Positions 48,042 to 61,859 of a DNA stretch of 64,000 nt are shown piece after piece. The translations under genes were made by a program, and so were the position numbers. The notes below the pieces were generated by a model. It saw only the letters and a list, made by a program, of their open reading frames with translations, did no database searches and was not told where the DNA came from. The DNA is from Drosophila pseudoobscura (taxonomy: Eukaryota > Arthropoda > Insecta > Diptera > Drosophilidae). The stretch is from positions 62,139,869 through 62,203,868 of the forward strand of contig NC_046683.1 in assembly GCF_009870125.1 (NCBI RefSeq). Direction: 5' to 3'. Positions within the stretch are counted from its first letter, which is position 1. Every line of letters starts with the position of its first letter.

Positions 48042-48507
48042 CTATCGGCGGAAGCGGCCCAAATACGCCTTGCAGTTGGGGCACGTGTGATGGACATCCA
48101 TGCAGTCGTCGATGCAGCAAGGTATCAGGCAGCATCCCAACCAGCATCTGAAGACAGGAATGGAGGGAATGAGCATTTCAGAGGCTTTACAATGCAATCG
48201 CATTCACAATCACTTACCCCAGCAGTGCAATCACAAACCCAGACAAATAGGCAATCATGCCGGGCTCAGTTCGTGTGGTCGTCTCAATCTCGGCATGGCA
48301 TGACGGACAGATCATATGCGTCGATGTGCGGCTAATGGGTACCACTGTGGTCACAATCGTGGCATTTCCGGCGGTGGCGGGCGCCACCACGGGAGTGTAC
48401 GGGCCCACTGGCTTCACGCCGCCCACTGCCTCCTGGTACGACGGCGGTGCAGATGGCGGCGGCACATACGTGAACTGGGGTGGTGCATTGCCCGTCGACT
48501 TGCTCAT
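48042..48507 (-). CDS. LITAF-domain membrane protein
   Basis: Two exons on the minus strand, 48507-48218 and 48147-48042, join across a 70-bp intron to give 131 residues. The N-terminal half is Pro-rich with a PPSY motif ([12 protein letters not shown]), which binds WW-domain ligases in this family. The LITAF domain follows: CPSC knuckle at MICPSC, a membrane-inserted hydrophobic stretch ([14 protein letters not shown] joined to [14 protein letters not shown]), and the second knuckle [10 protein letters not shown]. The two CxxC pairs bind zinc and the middle segment inserts into late endosomal or lysosomal membranes. The second knuckle exists only after splicing. Which fly LITAF paralogue it is I cannot say. 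Confidence 0.92.
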
Positions 48508-50800
48508 TGTGTTAGGCTAGTAAATGCACTTAGCGTAGAAATAACTGAAAGCAAGAAGGGTTCGCTTCATTATTGTACTTGTAAGGCATTTCAGAGGTTA
48601 ATTCACGCGTAAGGTAAACATCGAAGATATATATGTAGCTGAAAATAGCACGGCAGCATCCACTGCCCCCCCAATGAGTCACAACATTTCTCGTCTTTTG
48701 GCACGCATTCTAATGTATATTCACAGAGAGAGAGAGAGAGAGAGAGAGCACAACGCAAATGCGATTCTCCTTCAGAACGAAATCCCCGACATGCGTCGGA
48801 GCCCATACCCTGCCGCGTAGCTCTGTCAATTAGCAATTGAAATTCCATTGACAGACATGCAATTGAGGGCAATAATCAAACGGAGCTTGCCACTGTCGGT
48901 ACGGACCGGACTCTGTTGGAGGAGCAAGGGCTGATAAGATATGGTAAATGGAATTGACACGATCACTCAAGACAACAAACGCCCCACCGCTTGGCCCCCT
49001 CTCAGACAGTGTCGTGTCCCTCTTTCTGTCTCTGCCAACTTTCACCAGTCACACTGGGTGCTGTGCTATTCCAAATGTACATACATGCGTACATATGTAC
49101 GGCTGCAGACGGAAGTAATGCAGTTGCTGTAAACCAGATATGATGTTACTTACATATATCTTGGCCAGAACGCCCAACCACAACCTGCTGCCTGTTGGTG
49201 CCGCACAGCGGAAATTATTATAGAATTCAATGCTGATTTCCGTCTGAGATGTGTGGGCCCTCAATGCAAAATGAATGAATCAGGCAGTACTGCAGCTATG
49301 ATTTGAGTTATATTTCATGATTGGAACTCCCTTTGGCCAAGCCCATTTGGAGATTGTTACTGTACAAAAACTTCCAGACATCGCAGACATCAACAGCAGA
49401 TGCAGGCTTGCGTCAGCTTTCAGTCTCAGTGTCAGCTGGCATTATCTGAAAAGCTTAGACGGATCTTTGCCTTGGAAATGCGATAACCTCATGATATTTA
49501 AGCGCAAGCTTGAATGTGAAATATGTACCTCAAAGTTCCAGATAATGAAATTAAATCCCTCAAATAATTTCTGACATCACACTTTTCAAGGAAGATTTTT
49601 CCAGTTTTCAGCTAGCGGTATATGGGATCTTTGATCGAGAGGTAACTATAATACCCTCCTCTTCTAGGGTATATTTTAATTAAATTCTGTGTGCTCTGTG
49701 TGTGTACAAATTGTGCACAAGGTCTTCTTCTCTTCTCATCATCGTTTTGTGTGTTTCCCAATCGGACGGGATTTGAAATAAGGCCTTAATGTGGATTTAA
49801 TTTTAGCATTTGTTTTAATTTCAGACACTGCTTACGTGTTAGGCCATGCCCTGGGTGAACTATAGAAATGGATGGATATGGGATGTGACTCAATTAAATA
49901 AGCTGTTTGCCACTTGCAGGCCAAGGATAATTGGGGGAAATTATAATTAAATGAATGATAAATTGCACAGAATGCAATTATTTTCAATGGAGTACAGGGA
50001 CGACCTTGCGTACGCCCTTTGAAACAAACCCGCTTTGTGGACACAGGGAGCCAGACATCAACAGTTGGGAAAACAACATCAACTCGATTGGTATTGTATG
50101 GGGCTGTATGTGACTGCATCCCTCCTCCCTCCCTCCCTGCCCAAACACATTATCTTCGGAACAGATGTTACTGACTGATGCTAGAGATGACGTAGTCGCA
50201 CCAAGAATAGACACCGTCAGGGTCGGAGGAGGGGCGGCAGAGTACAACAAGAATGAAGGCGGCTCTGCTCTGGGTGTGAGTTGATGGACAGCATTGCCAC
50301 ATACTTTGCCATTTGCGGGGGTGCAGGTGGCCAAGGGAAAGGGAAAGGGCTTGCGTGTCGCTGCAGCTAAAAACACTTCTACGTACGAGTATATGTGTGC
50401 TTTATTGCACTTAAGAGCCTTGGATTACTAAGCCATATACTCCCTCCCGTGTATCGTGACGCCAGCCAATTTAATTTGCGCTAATTTTTAATGTATATTT
50501 TTGTACGCGGGCGCACACTAACCAAAAACAACACACACACACACGGCACACACTTAGTATTATTGGTTCAAAGCAGATCAGTGCATTGGTATGGGTATAT
50601 GTATGATTGTGTATCTAAATATTTGTACATGTATTTGGGAATGTATCTTTATCTGCGATGTATGTTGATCTGTTGATATCCAATTTTAATTTTGATGCAG
50701 TTCACTTATTTGCACAGCCTTTGTTGTGGCAACTAAAAAAAATGTATGCTACGTCGCCATGGAAACACATTTATTCGCAAATTTTGTTTTGAAAACGATC
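48508..50800. other. Gap upstream of the LITAF gene, no supported gene
   Basis: No coding exon is supported. A (GA)n tract lies at about 48725-48749. A short inverted repeat (ataccct...agggtat) occurs near 49651-49672. It may include 5' UTR exons of the LITAF gene that cannot be told from sequence. Confidence 0.45.
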
Positions 50801-50869
50801 ATTACCTCGAAATAGCAAATTGTAGCAACGTTTTTTGACGCGTTTCTTTTATGAAGTGGGACCGCGGAT

Positions 50870-51860
50870 TTATCGTTCAAATATACCGTTCGACCCTCAC
50901 AAATATACCAAAACATGGCGTCTCATATTTAAAAAAAATACCGTAAATATACTGACGAATTCAATTTCTATTACACATATTCCCAGACTTTAATATTCCG
51001 TGGAATATAACTAGCTATCTAGATCTCTCACACCTGCCCACATATTTTTATCCAATTAATGAATCTATTTTCTACTTGACTGGCTCATTTTTAATACTTG
51101 ACTTTGATTTTTTTTGCGTCAATTCCTCAACAACGATATATATAGCGTCTCGTATGATTAAAAACCGAACTTAGCCTACTTAAGTCCCCTCTATTTAAAT
51201 AGTTAAACTACTTGAGGTAAATGGCGGAAAATATTAACGATTGTAAATCCTTCTTGTAGATTCATGCAATCTTTCCTCTGAACTTAAAAATTATTAAATT
51301 TAATTTAAATACTCCCTTGGCTTATAATAGGTTAATCGTTCTCCGTCAAGGATTAGAAAGCATATTGATCAATTTTGATATTCCGTCGAATATTACTAGC
51401 TAGATAGAACATTTAGCCATGCCCACATAGCTTAATCCGATTAATTGACCCATTTTCTGCTTTACTGTCGTATTTTAAACATATGCTTTTGTTTAATTTT
51501 GCGTAAAAAAAGGTTTTAGCGAAAATGTTAAAAAAAAACGAAAGTGGATATTGGGCAATTTTATATTCCGTCAAAAATTACTAGCTTGATAGAGCTTGAT
51601 AGAAGCTTAAAAGATTGATGAATCATTTTTCTACTTAACTGGCTTATCCTAAATACTTGCTTTTATTGGATTTTGTCAATAGGGCAAACAAAGAAACGAA
51701 AGAGGATAATCGTTCATATTGATACATTTTTATGAATTGATTAATGCTGGCTTACTAAAACCCTTAGTTCTGCCGACATAATGTTAAGCCATTGATGAAT
51801 AAATTTTCTACAAGATTGGCTAGTTTTTTGTCATTGCTTTTTTGACTATTTTGACTAAAA
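50870..51860. repeat. Diverged repeat block, about 180-bp related units
   Basis: Related blocks recur at about 50980-51130, 51350-51500, 51555-51690 and 51720-51850. Common parts are 'atattccgt(c/g)gaatat', 'actagct', '(a/g)attgatgaat', 'ttttctac(t/a)' and 'ggct'. The block 51167-51490 also matches 43197-43560. Upstream, CGGTATATTT-type motifs cluster at 50879-50945. No ORF is present. Could be an old transposon remnant or a decayed satellite. Confidence 0.55.
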
Positions 51861-53400
51861 CAAGGTTTAAACAAAAAAGTTCAACAAAAAAAAAACAGTT
51901 GCAGAAGACATGTAAGCGTGTTAGCAGTAGTATATGTAGGACTTTGTGTACATGAAGATAAAACGTAATTAATAAAGCCGTTTCTCAAATTGATATGTTT
52001 TATACATATTCATACATTAGTGTCATGTATATATATCAAAATCCCTGAAAAGTCTCTGAAAAAAGAAAGTGAACTGCAAAATATCGTTGTTATAGCTTCA
52101 AAACATAGACTAAATTTACTCAATTCTATAATGTCTAATATACCTCTAGACTCGTGTACAGGAAACTAATCATATGCAGGTGAAACATTTTGTGTTCGTC
52201 TTTTTAAGTAAAGATGAAGGATGTGATGGATCAACCAGAACAAATATAATTATGTGGTATTATTTTCCCCGGCTTATCTCGAGCTTTTATCCTGTTTAAA
52301 TAAGGGCGGTTTAAATTGACTAACGGGAAAATGAGTCGTAGTTTTGAATGAGCTATGGAAAGGTATGGACAACAGACAAAAATTGCAAAGCTCGTACGAA
52401 CATCACCCTGTCGATTTTTGTCGAACAATATACCTTGAACACCAAATCTGCTTTTAGTCTCCAAGTTATGTTAGGCCAAAGGGGTTAATTTTACCTTGCC
52501 TGCGTTGCCTTTTCGCGGCCGTGTTGCCTGTTGTCCATACCCTCTTTTCACTCAGAAATTCTTTTAATATGTAGCAAATGTGTAGTTACCGTGTATAATG
52601 ATATACACCACATATAATATTTCTGTATAAACTTATTTTTTCATGTGGTTGGGAGCCCTTTACCACAGGTTTAAATATATCACACATTACCGAAACTGGT
52701 TTTGGAAATTTAAAATTTTTGTATCGATTCTTTTTTTACATTTGATCGATTTCAGCTGAGAAAATCAGCTGATTTTTTTTACACTTTATCGATTTCAGCT
52801 GAATTTATTTTCTTGCCACCATGTCTAGCTCACACTCCTTGCAAATTGTATACTTTTCATAGTATTTTCCAGTATATTTTAAGTCGCGTTATCGACTCAC
52901 CCTCTTGTCCAATCCACCAATGTAGACATCGTGTAGAAATGCCATTTAGAGCCATATCCCAGGCCACATCGAATAATTCGTGATCAGCATCGAATTTCTA
53001 ATTGTTTGCCATCAAAACCTTAATTTTTAAAAAAATTTCCGAAAAAAGGCATGTACAAAAATTGTGGCTTTTCACAATGGCGCTTCCATGAAAAAAAACG
53101 GACAAACATTTTTGAAACGTCCACATTTCCCCTTCAGGTGTCGCCTTTGGTAATTCAAACGTGTAGTCAGCGTGTAGTTACCATGTAAGGACATGAATAT
53201 AGTGGAAAGTTGTTGAGTGTTTTTTCTTAAACCTTATTTTATAAGCAATGCAATTAAAATGAAAACTTAAGTTTAACCAGTCTTGTAGAAAGTTGATTTA
53301 ATAATTGGATACAACTATGAGCTCAGAGCTGAGGGTGTTAGCTAGCTGGTAATATTCAACCGAATATCAAAAACGAGGAATATAATGGAACTTGAGTAAA
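51861..53400. other. AT-rich stretch with short repeated motifs, no supported gene
   Basis: No coding exon is seen. 52731-52804 holds two copies of a 'ttttttaca...atcgatttcagctga' unit around a perfect E-box palindrome AATCAGCTGATT (52763-52774). 'TGTAGTTACC' recurs at 52581 and 53173 with similar flanks. Confidence 0.5.
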
Positions 53401-53410
53401 AATAATTCGT

Positions 53411-53480
53411 CAGTATATTTACGGTATATTTGGAAATTTGTGACGTAGTTCGGTATATTTCTGCAGAACAGCGCGTCGTC
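53411..53480 (+). promoter_or_regulatory. Possible promoter with three Motif 6-type elements
   Basis: CAGTATATTT (53411-53420) and CGGTATATTT (53422-53431 and 53451-53460) on the + strand resemble the fly core element Motif 6, followed by a GC-containing stretch (cagcgcgtcgtcg) that could be a start region. The next + strand coding exon candidate is at 54352. Confidence 0.4.
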
Positions 53481-54351
53481 GAAGAAAACAAGATAAATTT
53501 CACTCGTTTTTAATTTAAGTGTATTTCACGGTGAAACGAAATCAAAGCAAACAATTTGCACCTATTGAGATTTAAGTCGTACCGAAAGTAACTAAAACAA
53601 CCACCAAATAGTGCTGTGCCAATATAAACCTCAAAGAAATCGATTCACTGCCTTCGATATACTCTTTGGCCACGAAAACAGCTGAAACATTGCGTTACAA
53701 CAACAGTTTGGAGGCGTCCCAAGGCAAAAGGTAAAGACTGCTGCTGCCAGACGATTGGATTTTGGATTTTGTATGGTTTTGGTAACTGCTGGTGCTGCTG
53801 CAGCAGATGCTGGCCTGGGCCTGGGCCTGGCCTGCTTGGCAACAATATGGCATTTGTCAGTGATTTCGTTTGCTGACTGCTGTACTTGGTCATTGCCAAA
53901 ATTTTCGGCTGCCCCCGTTCCCGTCGCCGTCGCCGATGCCGTTGCTGTTGCTGTTGCCGTGCTCGTCGACGTCTTCCAAACCTGTCCCAACTGCATCGTG
54001 CTTGTGCCGCCCTCCCTTCGCCCCCCTCCTGTGTGCAACATATGAAAACTGTTTGGTTTGGCAGCAGGATTTCGCCTTACTTGTTCCGAAGTCCGAAGTC
54101 AGTCAGAGAGTCAGAAGCGGTGGCGGCGGCGGGCAAGCGTCAGCGTCAGTGTCTTTGTTCAGTTGTTCGTTCCATTTACATATATGCCAATGCAGCCAGG
54201 CTCCGGCACCGCGATATATCCAGTTTGTGGTGCAGAGATATGTATGCGTACGAGTAGTATAATGCACAGATATCTGGCGGCACAGCGGCGCTGTGTGCTA
54301 CGTACGTACGAGTGTGTGTATGCTCATGGTCAATTTCTTTGCATTTTCAGT

Positions 54352-54483
54352 GTGAAACTCATGCGGTGCAGATCGAGTCGGAGCAACAACAGCAGCAGCC
54401 CACGTTCATAGACTCCGCCGACATGGAATCAGCGCTGGATGTGCTCTCCAGAGCGGCGACCATGGTGCAGAACAATGCGAGCG
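54352..54483 (+). CDS. Partial: candidate first coding exon of an unrecognised gene
   Basis: A 3' acceptor (tttgcattttcag, ending near 54350) opens a frame reading CETHAVQIESE, a Gln run, then DSADMESALDVLSRAATMVQ. It ends in a consensus donor (AGCG|gtaagta, about 54483) in phase 1. The ATG at 54424 (context cgacATG) is the likely start, giving a 20-codon N-terminus. The Ser/Ala helix-like motif looks like real protein and sits just after a possible promoter at 53411. I do not recognise the family. Confidence 0.5.
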
Positions 54484-57265
54484 GTAAGTAGTCGAATGTC
54501 GAGTGTCGGATGGTCATTAACCAATTCCGTTTAAAAAAGAGTCGACAAATTTTATGATGTTAACTTGGTCAACAACCAAACAACCAAACAACCAAACCAC
54601 CAGCGTGTATGTACATCAGTTGGGGCAGGGGGTTGTCTCTGACACTCTGCCACTCTTCTTCCTCTTTTTATGGCTTTCACCTTTGAGCCCCAACTTGAAA
54701 AGTATTTCAACAATGTGTTCTCGTTGCCACTTCTGAGTGTGTCATACCGCATGGCGAGGTGGGGGGGGTGGGGAAGGGACTGTAGGTAGTCCCAGTTTGT
54801 GACTCTACATCCGAGTCCCCAGTCCCATGTTCCATTCCAGATGCATGATTCATGATTGCAACAGGCCCTCGGGCCTCCATGACATCTTCTTTGTAAACGA
54901 ATCCCCAACCCACACGCAGTGACTAAAAAAAGTATGCGGCTACACTCAGGAATCGATGAGACCTGAAGGCGAATGTGTTATATTGAGAGCCTCTCGGGTG
55001 CCTCGGTGGTGTGTGATTAATTATGGCAGGCACTGTGCGTACGCATAAACACTCGACATATCTGAGAAATGTTTTATTTTTGTACAATAAGGAAAAAAAA
55101 AGAAGAAGAACAACAACAACAACAACACAACAGAACATTCCAACAAAATGAGTTTGCGGCGCATTCCAATTCCGATTTTCATAAATGTGTCAAATGCCGC
55201 ATTTTCGACGACAACCGAACGACACACAGACAAACAGACAGACAGATAGAGGTACGTACGGACGGACGGACGGATATACATACATACATACATATGTATG
55301 TACATATGTACTCGTATAGCACATGTATTGTACGTCCGATTCTGCTTGCGGGTCGCGGGTCCCCTTATCAATAGCCGGGCAGGGCAGCCGCAGCCGCAGT
55401 CGCAGTCGCATTCGCACTCGTCGTCGTTGAGTTCGGGGCTGCCGCTCTGGCTGACGAGCACGAACCCCTCTCACCAACACACTAGCGTTGCATATTTTTG
55501 CACTGGGGACATACATATGTACATACACACATGCATACATGCATATCTTTTATATTTGCAATTTGCATTCCCCATTCGCCCATCGTTTTAGCGACAAACA
55601 AACGCGACTGCAACCGCGTGACATGCCAAAGAAATGCTCACTACGAGGCGTAAATATGTGTATAATTGTTAAAAAAAAAAAAAAAAATAAATAACAATTT
55701 GATTAGGAATGTTCATAATTGCACAATTTATGGGCGGTCGGTCGGGGCGATAAGCACACGCCTCGCTCTCTGGGGTCCGGGGTCCGGGGTCTGGGGTCTG
55801 GGGTCGTCCGGCTGCGTTCTTTGGGCTCTGATTTCCCCCCAGTCTAAGTTTCAGTTCCCGAGCTCCCGAGTTCCTAAGCTCCCGAGCTGCTGATAATGGG
55901 CTTCGTCGGGTGGTGGTTTTTTACTCCCACAAAAACCTAATATGCTATACATATATGCAAATCTGGTGGAAGGGGGGGAGGAATGGAATGGAATGCCGAT
56001 AATGGCCTCCATTTCTGTTTATATTTATGCTTGTTTTTGTTTATTTACCCATTGAGAGGGAGATGGCTTTATCAACGATAATTATGAATATTTGACAAAT
56101 TCCTGACATACATTTACAGTGAAGTTCCTCTTTGGCGAAACCCCGGGATACACAAATTATTTGCCCTTGAAAGATTCAGGAAAGTAGACGAAAATTGTTC
56201 CGCCATAGGGAAAGTCCACTGTACAGCTGTCAAGACAGCGCAACAATTTATGCGAAAGCATCCAGACACCCCAGACCCCAAGTCCGAAGAGAAATGGTTC
56301 TGATATTGAAATAAATATTTGAACAGCGCACGCGATTCTCGCGCGGTTTTAAACGCGGGATCATCCCAGGGACTCCATGGGCCCCTCTAAGACTGCGCTC
56401 TAAGGTGTCCCTGAGCCGCGCACGCACGCTTTTTGCTAGTGACCAGTGGCTCTAATGGGGCTCGTCGTCGTCAGGCCTGGGATGGATTGATCGACGGCGC
56501 GGCAGACAGCTGGGAAATGCAAAATGTCGTTAACCCGTGCATGATTAATGAATTTGCGGCAATCGCAGGAGGCACCACAGAGATTCTGTTCAGTTCTTCA
56601 TAAATCACACGTAGAAAAGCGGGTCGATCGGCTCGGTATTGGATTGGATTGGATCGGATCGGACCGTTAATTAAGCTGCCCTTCCATTGTTTGTCGAGGA
56701 GAGCGAGCGCGGCCAGGCCAGGCCATAATTAATAAACAAATAGTTACACAAATTGAGCGCTGCCCCTGCCACTGCCACTGCCCCTGCCCCTGCCCCAGTG
56801 TCTATGTGTGTGTCTGTGCACCACACAAAGAAATATTGTGGCAATTTGGAGCTTGGGCCAGGCACAGCTGGAGATTCAGCAGCCGCTGAAACAGAATGGG
56901 ATGGGGATGGAGATGGGGATGGCGATGGCGATACTTACGGCCTGGTCGACGGCTCATCGGGTAATTTACATGGCCTTTCAATTCTCCGTTTTAGCCAGTG
57001 CCAACTCTGTGGGCCAAACACTCTCTTCCTTTTACTGGCAATGGCCAAACGGTGCGCATAATTGCCGCAAATCTCGACCAGAAGAAAATCCAAACAACAA
57101 AACCAGTTTGCTGCCTGCAATGAGATGGGAATGGAAATGGAAATGGAGATGGGGATGGCGATGGGGATGGGGATGGGGTCGTGGTAGGGGATTGTGACTG
57201 TGACTGGGTTGGGGATTAGAGTTGGGACTAGAGCATTACCTTTCTTTTTAGTGTTGCTGCTGTTG

Positions 57266-57298
<33 letters not shown>

Positions 57299-60200
57299 TG
57301 CTGGCTGCCATTTATTTATTTATTTTAACATAACATTTGCCTATTTGCCATAAATTTTCACTCTGCGCGACTTTTGCCGCGAGCAGAGTCGCGTCGAACG
57401 GAGCGCGCTGTTTCGAGTGCGGCGGCAGGGGCAAGATCAACTTGTTGCGGACAATATCTAAATGAAAGTTGTCTTGGATTAGGATTAGACACTGCCTCTG
57501 TGTGTGTGTGTGTGCCTGTGTGTGAGTCAGAATCAGAAGTAAAGCCAATCGCCAAGCGCCAATCGCCATCCATAATTTTCAAATCCGCTCAGGTTCGATC
57601 CGATCCAATCCGACTGGAAATTTGGCAAAATTGTGTATTAAAAGTTTTCTCACGCTTGATTTAGCACCGGATGATATTTTATAATGACAACTATATTTAT
57701 GTTATTGTTAGCTTTTTGCTATTTTCCATCGCTGCTGTTGTTGCTGATGTTTTTTTTTTTGTTGGTTTTTGGTTTTATTTTTGTTTTTGTTGCTATTCTG
57801 GGCAATCGAAAACCAGTTTCCTCCTCAAATCGCGCGCACGCTCGAGTTTTATTTAAATTTTGAACTGGTTTGCCGCTGATTTGTGTTGTCTCCGCCGCGT
57901 ATATATTATGTACCCACTAGCCACAGATATACATATATTAGATTGTTAGATTTCACAAAAAAAAACAACAACAACAACAAAACAACAGAATGGGGATGGA
58001 GATGGGAGATGGAGACACAACATAATTTGTCTTTTGGTATCGACATGTTCTGGAAATCGCCGGCCAGCTCTGTGTGATCGCCGCCGAGACGATCTATACA
58101 GAAGCAGAGGAGATCTCCCACAAAGAAGAACAATCTTGTTGACTTCCGTACCGCTGCTGGCATTACACTGACCCAGATCTCCCCCCCCCCTACCCCCTAC
58201 CCCCTCCCCCACTACCCGCCTACCAAGCGAGGGATCTCGAATTTCTGTGCCGATTTCCAAACAAAACAAATTTCAATTAGCAAAGCATTTTCCGGGTTTT
58301 TACTTGTATTTTGATTTGGATTTTTATTTCTATTCCTATTCCTATTTCATTTTCTTTTTCGGCTTCTATTACGTTGGCTGTAAGCTGAATCCATGGTGAA
58401 CTATTTAATTTCTGTCTTAGCTTGGGGAATAAATGGCTCCAAGCAGAAGAAGATCGAGAGATTGGTAGATATGGGATGGGGAAACCTTTCCATTTATTGC
58501 CTAATTTGTTCTTTTCCCTAAGTTAAGTCTTTAGGCAACTCTTTACACAAAGGATTGAAAGGATAGCCATAGATATGCTTTATGCTTCAGAGCAGTGGCT
58601 GGCACTGCTCCCCAGAGAAATTTACATGTCGTGTGCATGACTAGGCAAAAGCCTGTGCACCGCTCTTTTATAGGGTACTGCCAGTTCCACTTCCACCTCC
58701 ATTTCATTTTAGCAACTCTTCTGCCAGATCATTAGGGGATCTCCTTCATTTGGGTTCTACCTTTTGTCCCCCAAAACCAGCTATGCTTTGCCCACTTTCC
58801 GACTCGTTTTTGTGCCTCTTTTTTCTTGGCTTTGGTCTACAATGTTTGGGTTTCTGTAATTTGTTGCCATTGTTGTTGGCCAGGCGGCGGCAGAAGAGTC
58901 TTCTGCCCAAAGCCTGCTGCCTGCCGCCTGCCGCCTGCTGCCGTTGTCGTTGTTGCTGTCGCTGTCGCTGGTTTTTTCGTAGTTTTTTGTTGGTGCTGCC
59001 ATGATTGCCATTCGATTGACCTCGTTGCGCATGCGTGCGCATGTTTCACGCTACACTACAAATTTTCGCAGCTCAGAGCCCGAGCGGTGCAGCCGGGCAC
59101 GGAGCGGCGTCGGCTGATGATGAGTAAGCGCCCCCCCCTCCCCCCTGAGCGGGGGGCATGCCAGACAGAGGAGCAGTCAATCCGTCAGTCAGTCCATAAT
59201 TTAAGTTTGATTTTGTTGAATTTTTTCGTTGTTTTTTGTTCGATTTTTGGCCCCTTGGTGCCACGCAACAAAAATTGCACATTTTTTTGACATGGATTAG
59301 CAAATGACTAGAAAAAAGACTCGAAAAGGAAGAGAAAACAATAAGCAACAAAATATCGATCAATCGATGGATCCATCGATAAGGTGGATGGATGCCATGT
59401 GGCAAGAGGAGAGGCCAGGCCATAAGTCGGGGCGGGCCATATGATGTGATGGCAACATAACACTCGTGCTACGAGGCCTGGAATCGATCCGATCGTTCTA
59501 TGCCACAACAGACTCTCCTCTCTCTCTGCTGCTGCAGCTACCGATGTTACTGTTGCAGTTGCAATTCATGGGGCAACAACAGTAGTAGTTGTACTACAAA
59601 TCGAGCGTAAAATTTCATGGGCCTGGTATTGAATTAAAAACGAGTTTGCTTTGGGTTGTTGCTGTTGTTTGCTGCTGCTGCTGCTGCCGCTTCTGTGCTG
59701 TGCTGTGCGCGGCTGCATGTTGCCGTTTTCTAGCTGCAGTTGCAGCAATGGTAACTGCTGTGGCTGCTCCTGTCAGAGCAGCCCACCAGGCGGACAGACG
59801 GACGGATAGTCCGAACTAAGCCAAGCCCCAAAGCAGCCACAAACGTGTAGTACCGTCGACCTATTGTTTGCTTCATTATGTTGCCTGCCCCATTAGAAGC
59901 GGGCATATTGGCTATCTAAAGAGCTTCATTAAGCTGCCCAATAAGCCCTGAAACGGGGGCTACAGCTTCATTCAAGGAGTGCATCTGGAAAAGCATTACA
60001 TCTGCGGATGCCTGAGAACATATTTATCTCGAGGAATCCACTTGGAATACAACTTTCTACTTTCAAATACAATATTTTTAAAAAATCTCCAAAGGAAGAC
60101 CACTGAAAAAATGTCAGCAATGGGCAGGCTTTTTGTATCTGAATCAAACCTTATCAAAGAAACTCCATTCGAGCATCAGTTCCACCGTCATTCACACGAC

Positions 60201-61800
60201 ATGTATTTGGTTTTAACTTTCTCGGGCACTCTCGAGCATTCCCTTGGCAATGGGATGGGGGGTCAATGGGAGCAAGCCCGTGTTTTAGGTAGAACAAACA
60301 ATGCTTGAGTCGTACATTCAGTGGTTCAGAATAGGCAAGCGAAATTTTCAAACAAGATATCCTAGTGCCGTTCACTTTAACAGTTTCTCTCGAGGCGCAA
60401 ACGATCTACCATTCAGTGATAATTGCACCCTTCTGAACGGTTTTTTCCCCATTTAAGAGTAGTTCCTTCCACAGTTAGGGTACTCCCACCATCGGCTGGA
60501 GCCGCATCTAACCTTCCTTTTCTCGTTGTGTTGTCATTTTCGCAAGCTCGCTTGCACTCCACACACGCACACACGCGCAGATACAGCTACGCTTTTCACG
60601 CAGTTACACAGATACACCGAGACACACACACGTGCCCCTGTCTTTGTGCATTTGTTTGCCTGTTTGTGGCAAAACTGTGAGTAAACATTATAATGAGCCC
60701 CAATGCAATGACCGGGCCCAAAAAAAACAAAACAACAACAAAAGTAACCAGCAGAAAAGCAGAAAGAAACGTTAAAGAACGCCCACACCATGTGTTGGTT
60801 AGACCCGGGAGGGCCCAACCCAGTACCCAGTACCCAGTCAGCAGTCCCCAGTCCCCATCGCAGTCCCAGTCACAGGCCGAAAGCAGGCAAAGATTCAGGC
60901 CCGACTTTGAATCCAACTCCGGACTGTGGCCAATTTCCAATTGCTGCCATTTCGTTACCCTTTTGCCCAATTTGCCAAGCACATCAATGGGGAGAGTGGC
61001 CCAAAGAAGTGGAGTGGCTGGGCGAGGGGGCGTGTCAGTCACATCCTACGTAGAGGCGTTCCCAGCTTAGACCCTTTTTCAGATGTATGCAGTCGTTATA
61101 CCTTTTACAGGGAGTATGATGCTTTTGTTCAGACGTTTGTAGCCCCGGAAAAGAAGCTACCATTGGAGCCCTCATATACATATCTGATCTGGTATAGACG
61201 TGTCCATCTATGACACACCTTTTAGCTGTTAGTTTAGTCCTTTATTACCTTTTGCAGCAAACTGTTTGTCCTGTTATCATAATTGCTATAAGAACGATCG
61301 ATCTGCAAGGGTATCCGAACCTTCGGCCCCCAAAAGCGAGCCTTCGTTTCTTGTTTTTCAATTACAAAATCACCAAAGAAAGCAAATGTTTGGTGAAAGA
61401 GAGAGAGGGGGAGAGAGAGGGAGAACGAGAGAGATGGTGGTGGTGGTGGTGGGGTGAGGGAACAATAGCCAAAACGGAAATTGGTAAGAGAAGAAGAAGT
61501 CAAAGAAAAAACACAAAAACAACAACTGGCGCAAGTGCAAATGGCTTTTAAGGCCCAAACGAAGTCGCTCGGCACCGCCGTTGCCGCCGTCGCCGCCGCC
61601 GCAGCAGCACTCCTCGGGTGGAGAGCGTGCGCGCGCAAACCGAACGAACGAACGAACGCAAACGAAACGAAGAGCCAGACGAAGGCGAAGCTTTGAAAGC
61701 CCCCAAAAGCGAGCCTCAGTCGCAATCTTCAAGTCGCAAGCCGTAAGTCGCAAGTCGCTGTGTCGATCACTTCCAGTTTGCCCGTCGAAGCCGCCAGTTG
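54484..61800. other. Long non-coding stretch, probably intron
   Basis: Probably intron between the exons at 54352 and 62777 or beyond. No supported coding. Simple repeats abound: AAC runs about 55110-55125, (GACG)n about 55258-55273, (CATA)n about 55275-55292, GCC/CTG-type runs about 56757-56790, ATGGGG-type runs about 57125-57178, (TGC)n 57254-57298, poly-C near 58180, and (TGG)n about 61435-61452. Confidence 0.5.
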
Positions 61801-61859
61801 GTTGTTGTGTTGTGGTCGTCGCCAGCGAAACGTGCGTCGCGTCGGTCGCGCCATATGAG

